A DNA stretch of 64,000 nt from DASQPA01 sp963756455 (GTDB lineage: Bacteria > Acidobacteriota > Thermoanaerobaculia > Multivoradales > UBA5704), in NCBI GenBank assembly GCA_963756455.1, contig CAVWNC010000003.1, positions 1,178,001 through 1,242,000 on the forward strand, given 5' to 3'. Below the pieces are notes generated by a model that was not told the origin of the DNA, searched no databases, and worked only from the letters and a program-made list of their open reading frames with translations. Each line of letters begins with the position of its first letter. Position 1 is the stretch's first letter. A program made the position numbers and the translations under genes. This document shows, in pieces, positions 7,920 to 16,501 of the stretch.

Positions 7920-9467
7920 GCGGCTCCCGACACGGCCTCACGCCTGGCCACGGTACCCCAACGCGAGGCCGGTTTTCCGCTTTCTCCCGACACGACGGCA
8001 GCGGTGCGCTGGGAACGCTCGAAATGCGCCAGGGCCGCGGCCAAGAGCGGGAGGTCCGCAAGGCGAGTTTCGTGCACGGGCTGCAAGTCGCCGGCCGCGA
8101 GCTTCCGATCGAGCATGCCGATGTCGAGGTTGCCGGAACGGAAATCGGGATCGGCGAGAAGGCTTTCGAAAAGGGAGGCATTGGTGCGGATGCCCTCGAC
8201 CCGCAGCTCGGAGAGGGCGCGGGAGAGGCGCTCCAGGGCGCGCTCGCGGTCGGCGGCCCAGACGATGAGCTTGCCGAGCATGGGGTCGTAGTGGATCGTC
8301 ACCTCGGAGCCCTCGTAGACCCCGAAATCGTTCCGCACCCCCGGCCCCTGGGGGAGAACGAGGCGCTCGATGCGGCCCGGCGAGGGGGTGAAGCGGTTCC
8401 AGGGGTCCTCGGCGTAGAGGCGGATCTCGATCGCATGGCCGCGCGGACCCGACTCGGCAAACGCGTCGACCTCCGGGCCGAGGGGCAGCCCCTCGGCGAT
8501 CCGCACCTGGGCGCGGACGAGGTCGATCCCGGTGACCAGCTCGGTCACCGGGTGCTCGACCTGAAGCCGGGTGTTCATCTCCAGGAAGTAGAAGCTGCCG
8601 TCTTTGGCGAGGAGGAATTCGACCGTACCGGCGTTGCTGTAGCCCACCGCCTGGGCGGCCGCCACGGCCGCCTCGCCCATGCGGCGGCGGAGGTCGGGGG
8701 TGACGGCGATCGAGGGGGCCTCCTCGACGACCTTCTGGTGCCGGCGCTGCACCGAGCACTCGCGCTCGCCGAGAGAAACCACCCGGCCGTGGAGGTCGCC
8801 CAGGATCTGGATCTCCACATGGCGGGGGTTCTCGATGAACTTTTCGAGATACACCGAGTCATCGCCGAAGCTCGCCGCGGCCTCGGAGCGGGCGCCGCGG
8901 TAGGCGGCGGGAAGCTCAGGCGGGCTCGCGATCATCCGCATCCCTTTGCCGCCTCCCCCGGAAGCCGCTTTGAGCATGACCGGATAGCCGATCGCCTCGG
9001 CGGCGGCGGCGGCGGATTCGAGGTCGGGGAGGGGGTCCTTGCCACCGGGGACGACGGGCACCCCCGCCGCCATCATGAGCCGCCGGCTCTCGACCTTCGA
9101 GCCCATGGCCGCGATGGCCTCAGGCGAAGGACCGATGAAGGTCACCCCGGCGTCCCGACAGAGCCGGGCGAAGGAGGCGTTCTCGGAGAGGAAGCCGTAG
9201 CCAGGATGGATGCCGTCCGCTCCGATGCGGAGCGCCAGATCGACCAGAGCCTCGGCCTTCAAGTAGCTCTCGCGGGACGGCGCCGGGCCGATCGGGTAGG
9301 CCTCGTCGGCGAGGAGCACGGGGAGCGACCGGCGGTCGGCCTCGGAGTAGACGGCGACCCCGGCAATCCCCATCTCGCGGAGTCCACGAAGGATTCCGCA
9401 CGGCGATCTCTCCGCGGTTCGCGATCAGCACCTTCGTGAGGCGCTTCTGGGGGACCTGGGCGGCCAT
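7910..9467 (-). pseudogene. Biotin carboxylase subunit, interrupted by a one-base frameshift
   Basis: An ATP-grasp biotin carboxylase (AccC/PccA type). The main frame (7910-9373) carries GVAVYSEADR, IHPGYGFLSEN, the glycine-rich ATP loop GGGGKGMRM, RRHQKVVEEAPS and FLEMNTRLQVEHPVTE. The true N-terminus (LTKVLIANRGEIAVR) begins at the ATG at 9467 in another frame. The switch is pinpointed by the T pair at 9394-9395: removing one T restores a continuous family-like sequence (GEIAVR-ILRGLREMG). With the repair the protein is about 518 residues, slightly longer than standalone AccC. It is either a real frameshift mutation or a sequencing/assembly error. The rest of the frame is intact, which favours error or a very recent mutation. 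Confidence 0.85.
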
Positions 9468-9528
9468 GACAGGGGCGCTATCTTATCCGTGGATCTCCCC
9501 GGCGTCACCCCGGTCATGCCCCAGGCTT

Positions 9529-11610
9529 TCAGTGAGCGGCGGCGAGGTCTTCGATCAGGCCGTCCCTCTGGAGCCGCGCGAGCCCCACCCGGCAGGCCTG
9601 GCCGGCGGGGACTCCGTGCAGGTCGAAAGGCAGCCGCGCCATCTCCCGCCCGACCTCCGCGACCGTCCGCCGGCCGTCGCAGAGGGCGAGCACGGCGGCG
9701 GAGAGCGGGCTCAGCTGGAGAACCTCCGGCCGGCGGCCGGGGAGCTGGCGGGAGGCGAGCCGCTGCCGGACCTTCGGTACCTCGGCGAGGCTCCCGCCTT
9801 CGATCAGGACGTCCAGGAGCTTCCGGTAGTCGACCGAGACGTCCACCAGCCGGACGTTTGCGGCGAGGGCCGGCACCGAGGCGACCTCAAGGGCCGGGCG
9901 GGGCGCCGCGGGCGCCGAGTCCTCGGCGACCACCGCGTCGAACTCGGTCTCGTAGGCGACTAAAGCGGAAAATGCGGCGGCGGTGGCCGGCCTGCCGGAC
10001 CGCACGAAGCGCTCCTCGACGAAGCGCAGGAAATCCCGCCGAAACTCGTCTCGCAGGTAGTACGGCATCCAGGCATCGGAGGCGGTGGAAGCGTCCGTCC
10101 CCTCCCCCTGCCGGCTACGCCAGAGCTGGAACTCGCGAAAGACCTCTAGAATGTGGCCCTCTTCCTGATGCAGGGCGACCAGGAGATACCGGAAGGCCTT
10201 CGCTCCACGGAGCAGGAAGCCGCGGACTTCCTTGACGAGCTTGCGGTCGAGCGGCGTCGGCACGGCGTAGAAGTTGGGGAAGACGTCGCGGTGGGCGGCG
10301 ATCAGGGCGCGGTCCTCCGGATCCTGCTCCCAGCCCTGGTGAGACATATCGGAGAAGAAATCGTCGAAGGACAGCCGGTCCAGATACTCGCGGTGGATCG
10401 GCGTGTCGGCGAGCGGTGCCAAAACGTGGAGCTGCGGCATCGCGTTCTCGTAGCGGAGCGTGCGGACGAAGAAATCGACCGTATCGGCGAAGTCCTCCTC
10501 CGTCTCGTCGGGAAAGCCGGTGATGAGAGACGCCGCGGTGCGGATGCCCCGTTCGCTCGCGCCGCGGATGCGCGCCAGGGCGTCCGGAAGCAGAAGTCCC
10601 TTGTCGATCGACTTCTGGAGCTTCGCCGAGCCGGTTTCGATCCCATAGAAGATCCCCCGGCAGCCGGCCGCGGCCATGAGATCCAGAAGCTCGTCGTCCA
10701 CCCGGTCGGTCCGCGCGCTGCAGCCCCAGTGAAGCTCCTCCCCCGATTCGAGGATCGCCGCGCAGAATTGGACGACCTTCCGCCGGTCGACGGTGAACAT
10801 GTCGTGGATGAGCTCGAACCGGGAGATACCGTACTCCGCCTTGAGCCGGATCATCTGCTCGACGACGAGCCGCGGGGTTTTGAGCCGGAAGCTGCGCCGG
10901 AAGAAATCGTTGGTCGAGCAGAAGGTGCAGGCGTACGGACAACCGCGCCCGAGCTCCAAGGGAATCGAGCGGGCGTGGCGCAGGTAAGGGTAGCGGTGGT
11001 AGGCCGGAAGGGGCAGCCCGTCGAGATCTTCGATCACCGGCGCGCTCGGCGTCCGCACGATGCGACCGCCGCGGCCATCGCGGCCATCGCGGCCGTCCTG
11101 CCGCCAGGTGATCCCGGGAACCTCGCCCGGCTCGCCGCCTTTCTCCAAAACGTCGAGCAGGCGGGGCAGGCTTTCCTCGGCCTCGAAACGCACGACGTAA
11201 TCGACGAACGGGAAGCGTTCGAGGGTCGCCACGTCGACCGCCGACGCCTGGGGTCCGCCCATGAGGATCGGAACCTCGGGGCGGGCCGCGCGCAGCCGCT
11301 GGGCGATCCTCAAGGTCAGCGGGTAGCTGCTGCAGAGGGTGCCGAAGCCGGCGACGTCGAAATCGCGCGCGAGGAGGTGGTCGACGGCGTAGGCACAGAA
11401 ATCCGTCGACGTTTCCGGCTCGCGGAGAAAATCGTAGTAGAGCCGGTTCAGATCGACGATCTCCGGTAGCGTCCCGATCTCCTCTAAAACCGCAGCCAAG
11501 GTCAGGAGGCCCACCGGGGCGTGCTCCGCCAGCCGGCGAACCGCTTCGGACTCGGCGACTTCCCGTCCGAACTCGGTGACGGTCGGCGGGCTGACGAGAC
11601 AGAGCTTCAT
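9529..11610 (-). CDS. B12-binding radical SAM protein with C-terminal PqqD-like domain (candidate RiPP maturase)
   Basis: A 693-residue protein. Residues 1-145 look like a cobalamin-binding Rossmann domain (VSPPTV start, ILMGGPQAS). Residues about 215-420 form the radical SAM core with CxxxCxxC at Cys224/Cys228/Cys231 (GCPYACTFC) for the [4Fe-4S] cluster, plus GIETGSAKLQKSIDKG and ITGFPDETEEDF. A helical middle region follows. The last 65 residues (SPLSAAVLALCDGRRTVAEVG, then a winged-helix-like end) resemble PqqD/RiPP recognition elements. The DNA includes a 9-bp repeat encoding DGRDGRDGRGGR at residues 172-183. It starts 12 bp after the small peptide gene at 11623-11796, a precursor-maturase order. 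B12 radical SAM enzymes often methylate or rearrange unactivated carbons; the reaction here is unknown. Confidence 0.85.
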   Translation of the reverse strand: MKLCLVSPPTVTEFGREVAESEAVRRLAEHAPVGLLTLAAVLEEIGTLPEIVDLNRLYYDFLREPETSTDFCAYAVDHLLARDFDVAGFGTLCSSYPLTLRIAQRLRAARPEVPILMGGPQASAVDVATLERFPFVDYVVRFEAEESLPRLLDVLEKGGEPGEVPGITWRQDGRDGRDGRGGRIVRTPSAPVIEDLDGLPLPAYHRYPYLRHARSIPLELGRGCPYACTFCSTNDFFRRSFRLKTPRLVVEQMIRLKAEYGISRFELIHDMFTVDRRKVVQFCAAILESGEELHWGCSARTDRVDDELLDLMAAAGCRGIFYGIETGSAKLQKSIDKGLLLPDALARIRGASERGIRTAASLITGFPDETEEDFADTVDFFVRTLRYENAMPQLHVLAPLADTPIHREYLDRLSFDDFFSDMSHQGWEQDPEDRALIAAHRDVFPNFYAVPTPLDRKLVKEVRGFLLRGAKAFRYLLVALHQEEGHILEVFREFQLWRSRQGEGTDASTASDAWMPYYLRDEFRRDFLRFVEERFVRSGRPATAAAFSALVAYETEFDAVVAEDSAPAAPRPALEVASVPALAANVRLVDVSVDYRKLLDVLIEGGSLAEVPKVRQRLASRQLPGRRPEVLQLSPLSAAVLALCDGRRTVAEVGREMARLPFDLHGVPAGQACRVGLARLQRDGLIEDLAAAH

Positions 11611-11622
11611 GCGGAAGAAGCC

Positions 11623-11796
11623 TTACGCCTCGACCTTGATGACGATCACGTCCGGGGACAGCTTGGCGCCGGCATCCTCCAGGATTCCGACTTGGGGGTT
11701 GTGGAACTCCGACTCGAGAATGTCGAGGGATGAGGCTTCGATGTCGACGTTGGGCGGAATCCATTCCGCCTCACGCGGCGGCTGGTGAGTGGCCAA
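11623..11796 (-). CDS. 57-residue peptide, candidate RiPP precursor
   Basis: This peptide gene begins with TTG, preceded by a perfect AAGGAGG Shine-Dalgarno 7 bases upstream, on the minus strand just before the radical SAM gene. The product is 57 residues with no cysteine, begins ATHQPPREAEWIPPNVD, and ends hydrophobic-acidic (SPDVIVIKVEA). The strength of the ribosome-binding site, the 12-bp spacing and the PqqD-like domain on the neighbouring enzyme make it a plausible substrate; leader and core cannot be separated by eye. No protease or exporter gene is adjacent. The alternative is a small structural or regulatory protein that happens to precede the enzyme. An AT-rich stretch (about 11825-11895) upstream probably holds the promoter. 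Confidence 0.65.
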   Translation of the reverse strand: MATHQPPREAEWIPPNVDIEASSLDILESEFHNPQVGILEDAGAKLSPDVIVIKVEA

Positions 11797-11916
11797 GGGG
11801 AGACCTCCTTCTTTTCCTGATCGGTGCGGTTGACTGTTCTATCATAACCTCATAGACCAATACCCTCCTAACCGTAAAAGCCTAAATAAATTCCTGTAAC
11901 ACCCGCCGATTCTCTC

Positions 11917-11934
11917 AGGTGACATCCTTCACCT
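11917..11934. terminator. Inverted repeat AGGTGA-N6-TCACCT beyond the lysE remnant
   Basis: A perfect 6-bp inverted repeat with a 6-base loop lies 1 bp past the stop codon of the lysE remnant and upstream of the peptide/radical SAM operon. It could be a weak terminator for lysE or an operator for the operon; no T-tract follows closely. Confidence 0.3.
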
Positions 11935-11935
11935 C

Positions 11936-12315
11936 TTAGAGCTTAAGCGCCAGCCCGGCCCCCGCCGCGATGAGCAGCCCCCCGCTGACTCGGTTCGTGA
12001 TCCGTACAAACCGCGGCTCCCACGCTACCCGCGACGCCCGCGCCGCCAGATAGCCGTAGCCCGCGTCAGGTAGAGAGCACCCACGTACTGGAGAACCGTG
12101 AATACCCGGTGCGAGGCGAGAAGGACGGCTCCCAGGCCGAGCGCCGAGAGAAAGAAATAGAACGCATTTCCGGCGAGAATTCCGGCGTTCGCCCAGAGCG
12201 AGGCTCGGCCGCCCCGGGCGAGGCCGTGCGAGAAGACGAAGAGCACCGCCGGCCCCGGGGTGAGACAGAGGAGCGCCTCGGTGACGGCGAAGAGCGCCCA
12301 GACGCTCCAGGTCAT
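11936..12315 (-). pseudogene. LysE/RhtB-family exporter with an internal deletion
   Basis: The N-terminal 84 residues are intact and typical of LysE/RhtB amino-acid exporters (MTWSVWALFAVTEALLCLTP start, GPAVLFVFSHGLARG, the third-helix end LQYVGALYLT). After about base 12065 the frame is lost. The C-terminal helix of the family reappears in another frame (GYGYLAARASRVAW, then RVSGGLLIAAGAGLALKL) and ends at the TAA at 11936-11938. Intact members are about 205 residues, so roughly 240 bp from the middle is missing, leaving an out-of-frame junction near 12060-12075. The product cannot be a functional transporter. Confidence 0.8.
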
Positions 12316-12372
12316 CTCACCTCCGTAAAGATCAATTGCGATCCAGGTCAGCGGGCCGAGAGAAAGACGGCA

Positions 12373-12639
12373 TCACCGATCGTAATGCCCACCGATCGCC
12401 ACGACATAGAGATGGTCCTCGTCGAAACGATAGATGAGCCGATCCTTGAGCGACAGCCGGCGGGACCAGAGGCCGCTCAGGCCATGTCGGAGAGGCTCGG
12501 GCTTGCCGGTCCCGAGAGCGGGATCGCCCCGCTGCATCTCCTTGAGCTGTCGACAGGGGACACGGTGCAAACCGGAGTCGCGCTGGCGGAGGTTCTCGTA
12601 CTGTTCCCAGGTATCGCCTTCAAACACGATCGAGCGCAT
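12373..12639 (-). CDS. yoeB: YoeB/Txe-family mRNA interferase toxin
   Basis: An 88-residue RelE-superfamily toxin that cleaves mRNA at the ribosomal A site. Family hallmarks are present: GKPEPLRHGLSGLWSRRL in the middle, the RLIYRF strand, and the terminal HYDR carrying the catalytic His-Tyr pair; a Glu for general base chemistry is available at KEMQRG. The ATG at 12639 lies 20 bp inside the antitoxin gene, the normal coupled arrangement. The C-terminus has two residues beyond the usual HY end. Confidence 0.88.
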   Translation of the reverse strand: MRSIVFEGDTWEQYENLRQRDSGLHRVPCRQLKEMQRGDPALGTGKPEPLRHGLSGLWSRRLSLKDRLIYRFDEDHLYVVAIGGHYDR

Positions 12640-12892
12640 CCAACTCCTCCGGGGAGGGCCGATAGCCCGTGCCCGCCGCATGAGTCTTCTGCGAACGCTC
12701 GATCTGCTCCATGAGCGACCTGTTCTCTAGGACGTACAGCGTCTCCTGCTCCCGCTCCCAATCCTCGGCGCTGACGACCACGAAATCCTGCCCTCCACGC
12801 CGCTTGACGCGCAGGGGGACATGATCCTCGACGACTTCCTCGACGGCTTCCCGCAAGTGGCTGCGGAATTCGTGGGCTGACATCTCTCGCAT
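12620..12892 (-). CDS. yefM: YefM/Phd-family antitoxin
   Basis: A 90-residue Phd/YefM-type antitoxin. The N-terminal half has the family fold (SAHEFRSHLREAVEEVVEDH, then LRVKRRGGQDFVVVSAEDWE), which binds the operator DNA. The C-terminal half (ETLYVLENRSLMEQIERS) wraps the YoeB toxin. It is first in the operon and overlaps the toxin by 20 bp, consistent with antitoxin-first autoregulation. The 33-bp gap to the next gene upstream should contain the autoregulated promoter. Confidence 0.88.
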   Translation of the reverse strand: MREMSAHEFRSHLREAVEEVVEDHVPLRVKRRGGQDFVVVSAEDWEREQETLYVLENRSLMEQIERSQKTHAAGTGYRPSPEELDALDRV

Positions 12893-12925
12893 CGGTGGAT
12901 GGTACCAGATCCCGGTACAACGGAC

Positions 12926-14440
12926 CTACCGCTTTGAGCCGGGAGCGGGAACCCGCGCCGACCGGCCGAGCTGGATGAGGCGGTCCACCGGGGCGAACTC
13001 GTCGGTCAGGAGATCCGCCGAGGCGGGATCGAAATTGGTTTCGGCGAAGGCATGGGCTAGGCGTTCGAGCGGCGGGTCGAAGCGCAGGGTGGCCCCGAGC
13101 TCCTGGCCGCGCCGCGCGAGATCGTCCCAGGAGAGGTGACTGTCGTCGGTCCCCAGGACGAGGACGTTCGAGGCGCCGCGGACGTCGACGACATAGGTAT
13201 TGGCGAACCGGTTGCGCACCGTGCGGTACATGGCGCGGGAGAACGGATCGCCCAGGCCCGCCGCGAGGTTGAGCCCGAAGACCCCATGCGGCGCGAGGTG
13301 CCGGTGGACTTCCTCTAGAAACTGCACGGTGGTCAAGTGGAACGGCACCGAAAGACCGATGTAGGTATCGCAGTAGATGAAATCCCAGGTTTCCCTGGAG
13401 CCATGGAGAAAGCCGCGGGCATCCGAGACGGTCACCCGGGTGTTCGCCCCGGGACGGAAACCGAGGAAGCGACGGGCTACCTCCGGGACGGCGGGGTCGA
13501 TGTCCACGTACTCGATGTGCAGGTCGGGCAGCCGCCGGGCGAGATAGGTCCCGACGCTGCCGCCGCCCAGACCCAACACCAGCAGGCGCCGAATCTTCGG
13601 GGCGATGAGGAGCGCGGCCGGCACGTAGCGCGGATAGAGGAGAGCCGGCTCGCCGTCCGCCATCCGCACCGAGGCCTGGGAGATCCGGTCGCTCACCAGC
13701 GTCCGTACCCCCTCGCTCTCCCGCACCTCCAGGCTCTGGTAGGGAGAGACCCGTTCGTAGATCAGCCCCTTCTCGCGCCGCTCCGGCAGCCAGCCGCTCG
13801 ACAGGGCTAGAACGAGGAGGAGGCTCGCGAGGACGGCCGCCAGGGCTTCCTTGCGGAAAGCGTCGGCCAGAGCGAAGAGGGCGGTCACGGCGGTCGCCGC
13901 GAGGACCAGGGCGAGGATCTGCCGGAGGGCGAGGAAAGGGATGAGGAGGAAGGTGCAGCCGAGGGTGCCGGCGAGGCTCCCCAGGGTGCTCAGAGCGTAG
14001 AGGCGGCCGGTGGTGTTGCCGAGGCGACCGAGATCGCGCGCCGCGAGGCGCACGGCATAGGGCGAGACCATGGCGAGGAGAACGCTCGCCGGACCGAAGA
14101 GGACGGCGGCGGCCAGGAGGGTCCCCGACGGCGAGTTGCCGGTCCAGGCGCCGAGGACGGCCGCCATGCGACCGCCGGCGAGAAGCAGGACGGCCTCGAA
14201 GACCCCGGCGAGCGCGATCAGCCGGCCGAGCGAGGCCATCCGCGGCTCGCGATCGGCGAGGCGGCCGCCCCACAGGTAGCCGACGGAGAGGGCCGCCAGG
14301 AACACGCTGATGATCGAGCCCCATACGTAAACACTGTTGCCGAAGTGAGGAGCGAGCACACGGCTCGACAGGATCTCCAGAGCCATCAAGACGGCCCCGG
14401 AGACCGCGACGACCCAGTAGAACCGCAGCCGTTCGGACAT
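12926..14440 (-). CDS. Membrane-fused spermidine synthase-like protein
   Basis: A 504-residue protein with two parts. Residues 1-220 form about seven hydrophobic helices (MFS/SpeE-associated membrane module; SSRVLAPHFGNSVYVWGSII is characteristic). Residues 230-504 form a Rossmann methyltransferase-like polyamine synthase domain with the nucleotide-binding loop VLGLGGGSVG, the acidic strand IEYVDIDP, and DARGFL. Such fused proteins are widespread; substrates are generally not proven. The start at 14440 was chosen because upstream sequence would run into the divergent aminotransferase. The GDPFSRAMY segment replaces the canonical DSTDP, so true spermidine synthase activity is doubtful. Confidence 0.82.
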   Translation of the reverse strand: MSERLRFYWVVAVSGAVLMALEILSSRVLAPHFGNSVYVWGSIISVFLAALSVGYLWGGRLADREPRMASLGRLIALAGVFEAVLLLAGGRMAAVLGAWTGNSPSGTLLAAAVLFGPASVLLAMVSPYAVRLAARDLGRLGNTTGRLYALSTLGSLAGTLGCTFLLIPFLALRQILALVLAATAVTALFALADAFRKEALAAVLASLLLVLALSSGWLPERREKGLIYERVSPYQSLEVRESEGVRTLVSDRISQASVRMADGEPALLYPRYVPAALLIAPKIRRLLVLGLGGGSVGTYLARRLPDLHIEYVDIDPAVPEVARRFLGFRPGANTRVTVSDARGFLHGSRETWDFIYCDTYIGLSVPFHLTTVQFLEEVHRHLAPHGVFGLNLAAGLGDPFSRAMYRTVRNRFANTYVVDVRGASNVLVLGTDDSHLSWDDLARRGQELGATLRFDPPLERLAHAFAETNFDPASADLLTDEFAPVDRLIQLGRSARVPAPGSKR

Positions 14441-14508
14441 GGGGGCAGAGTATGACAGACGAAATGATTGGCTTCGGCGCGACACCTACAGATAGAATGC
14501 GCGACCTG

Positions 14509-15612
14509 ATGAACGTACCCTACCTGGACCTCGCCCGGACGCGCGTCCGGATCGAAGCGCAGCTCGCCGAGCGCTGGCGACGCATTCTGGACACCAACGC
14601 TTTTATCCTCGGCCCCGAGGTCCGGGAGTTCGAGCAGTCCTTCGCCGACTTCCTGGACGTCGACGCCTGCGCGGGGGTCGCGAACGGCACCGACGGCCTG
14701 CTGATTGCCCTCCAGGTTCTCGGCCTGAAGCCGGGCGACGAGGTGATCGTCCCCTCCTTCAGCTTCTTCGCTACCGCCGAGGTGGTGGCCCTCCTCGGAG
14801 GCCGGCCGGTCTTCGCCGACGTCGAGCCCGACACCTTGAACCTCGACGCGCGAGACGCGGCGGCGCGGGTCACCTCACGGACGGTGGGGGTGATCGGCGT
14901 CCATCTCTACGGCCGTCCCTTCAATGTCGACGCCGTGCTCGACCTGCGGGGGAGAAACGGGCTCTGGCTCATCGAGGACGCCGCCCAGGCGCACGGCGCG
15001 CGCTGGCGTGGTCAGCGGGTGGGAGGCTTCGGCCGGCTCGCCGCCTGGAGCTTCTATCCGACCAAAAACCTCGGCTGCTTCGGCGACGGCGGCGCGGTGA
15101 CCGGCAACGAGCCGGTGCTGGTCGAGCGGGTGCGCCGCTTCGGCAACCACGGCCAGACCTCGCGCTACCACCACGTCGCGCTCGGCACCAACAGCCGGCT
15201 CGACAGCCTGCAGGCCGCCGTCCTCAACTGCCGCCTGCCCCTCCTCGATCGCGACAACGCGCGCCGCCGGGCCCTGGCCGCGATGTACCTGGAGCGCCTC
15301 GCCGGGGTGGGCGACCTGCGCTTTCCCAAGGATCCGCCCGAGGCCGAGTCGGTCTACCACCAGATGACGATCCTCACTCCCCGGCGGGACGAGCTGATGA
15401 GCTACCTCGCGGGGATCGGGATCGGCTCCTCAGTGCACTACCCCACACCGCTCCACACCCAGCCGGCTCTCGCCTGCCAGCTCCCCGCTCCCGGCGACCT
15501 CCCCGTGGCGACCGCGGCCGCCCGCGAGTGCCTCTGCCTGCCGATCTTCCCCGAGCTTCAAGATGACGAGGTCGACGTGGTGTGCGATGGGGTGCGGAGC
15601 TTCTTTGCCTAG
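14509..15612 (+). CDS. DegT/DnrJ/EryC1/StrS-family aminotransferase
   Basis: A 367-residue PLP enzyme of the sugar aminotransferase family, making amino-deoxy sugars on nucleotide carriers. Seen are NVPYLDLARTR at the start, NGTDGLLIALQVLGLKPGDEVIVP, IEDAAQAHGARW, and SFYPTKNLGCFGDGG with the Schiff-base lysine at residue 186. The ATG at 14509 gives the family-typical N-terminus; in-frame ATGs at 14497 and 14452 are alternatives with no better ribosome-binding site. It is divergent from the spermidine synthase-like gene. No other nucleotide-sugar genes are nearby, so the sugar is unknown. Confidence 0.88.
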   Translation: MNVPYLDLARTRVRIEAQLAERWRRILDTNAFILGPEVREFEQSFADFLDVDACAGVANGTDGLLIALQVLGLKPGDEVIVPSFSFFATAEVVALLGGRPVFADVEPDTLNLDARDAAARVTSRTVGVIGVHLYGRPFNVDAVLDLRGRNGLWLIEDAAQAHGARWRGQRVGGFGRLAAWSFYPTKNLGCFGDGGAVTGNEPVLVERVRRFGNHGQTSRYHHVALGTNSRLDSLQAAVLNCRLPLLDRDNARRRALAAMYLERLAGVGDLRFPKDPPEAESVYHQMTILTPRRDELMSYLAGIGIGSSVHYPTPLHTQPALACQLPAPGDLPVATAAARECLCLPIFPELQDDEVDVVCDGVRSFFA

Positions 15613-15638
15613 ACTCTTCAGGGCCTAGACTCTTCAGG
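15607..15638. repeat. Perfect 16-bp tandem duplication across two convergent gene ends
   Basis: The 16-mer GCCTAGACTCTTCAGG occurs twice back to back (15607-15622 and 15623-15638). The first copy contains the TAG of the aminotransferase; the second contains the reverse-strand TGA of the zinc-ribbon gene. A single ancestral copy would have served both stops, with the two genes overlapping. Confidence 0.9.
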
Positions 15639-16266
15639 CGAAGTGCTGGCCGCATTCGGGGCAGAACTTGGGGTTGCCCTCGACCTCGGCGCCGCAGCCC
15701 CCGCAGTGCTTCGTCTGGCTGACCGGCGCTCCGCACTCGCCGCAGAACTTGCCGCCCGTGAGCTTGGCGCCGCAGGCCTTGCACACCGCGCCGCCGACCG
15801 CCGAGAGGTCGTGGCCTTTCGTCCAGTCCACCTCGCGCGCCTTCTCATGGACCTGGTCGCGGGCCGCCTCGGCCTGGGCGGAAGCGATCTCCTCTTCGAG
15901 ATCGGGCGCGCAGGTCTGGCAGAGCTGGGCCTTCTTGTTGAAGCAGACCGGCTCGCACACCCAGTGGCCGCAGCGCGCGCACTGCTGGAACATCGGCTTG
16001 ATCTCGGCCACGGCCTCGCGGAGCGCTGAGTCGTGCGCCGGGCCGCCGATGGCGCGCTGCACCTGGTAGGCGCTGTCCGCCACCCGGCCGAAGATGCCAC
16101 CGAAGAGGCCGCCCGCCACCTCCATCGCCGAGGCGGCGATCCCGAGCTTCGAGCTGTTGAAGCTCGACATGTAGCCGTTGTGGCACTTCTCGCAGTAGAA
16201 CTTGAACTGATAGCCCTTGTCCGTCGACAGGTCGTCATAATTGCCGGTGAACTCGATCGTCGCCAT
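15634..16266 (-). CDS. Double zinc-ribbon domain protein
   Basis: A 210-residue protein with several paired-cysteine motifs: FYCEKCHNGY near residue 30, CARCGHWVCEPVC near 98-110, CQTCAPD, and three C-terminal ribbons (CKACGAKLTGGKFCGECG, CGGCGAEVEGNPKFCPECG). A glycine-rich, possibly membrane-interacting segment (AMEVAGGLFGGIFGRVAD) sits between the first and second motifs. No catalytic domain is visible. Proteins of this design are annotated only as zinc-ribbon domain proteins; the role is unknown. Convergent with the aminotransferase, ending inside the 16-bp duplication. Confidence 0.75.
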   Translation of the reverse strand: MATIEFTGNYDDLSTDKGYQFKFYCEKCHNGYMSSFNSSKLGIAASAMEVAGGLFGGIFGRVADSAYQVQRAIGGPAHDSALREAVAEIKPMFQQCARCGHWVCEPVCFNKKAQLCQTCAPDLEEEIASAQAEAARDQVHEKAREVDWTKGHDLSAVGGAVCKACGAKLTGGKFCGECGAPVSQTKHCGGCGAEVEGNPKFCPECGQHFA

Positions 16267-16501
16267 GGGTGCTCGGTCTCCAGGGGGGTGGCGCGGGATG
16301 GTAGCACAGGGGTGCCGAGGGGCCTCTACTGCGCGGAGAACCAATCCTCGCGGCTCAGAGGCTGTGAAAAAATCAGACCGGCGCACGCAAGGACTTCGTA
16401 GAGACGCCCAGCCGCTACCTCAGAATCCCCGAAGTCTCCGCAGGCCTCAACTGCCTGCTACTATCGGCGTTGGAGACTCTACACGCGGCGGGCCGATTTC
16501 T
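16267..16501. other. Non-coding stretch between zinc-ribbon and HicB-like genes
   Basis: I see no convincing gene, hairpin or repeat here. A remnant hicA was looked for and not found. It probably contains the promoter of the zinc-ribbon gene. Confidence 0.4.

Noticed and set aside
7399..8181. Upstream extension of the glycosyltransferase frame
   Set aside because: It overlaps the carrier-protein and biotin carboxylase genes, whose domains are certain, and encodes Arg/Pro-rich sequence with no family match.
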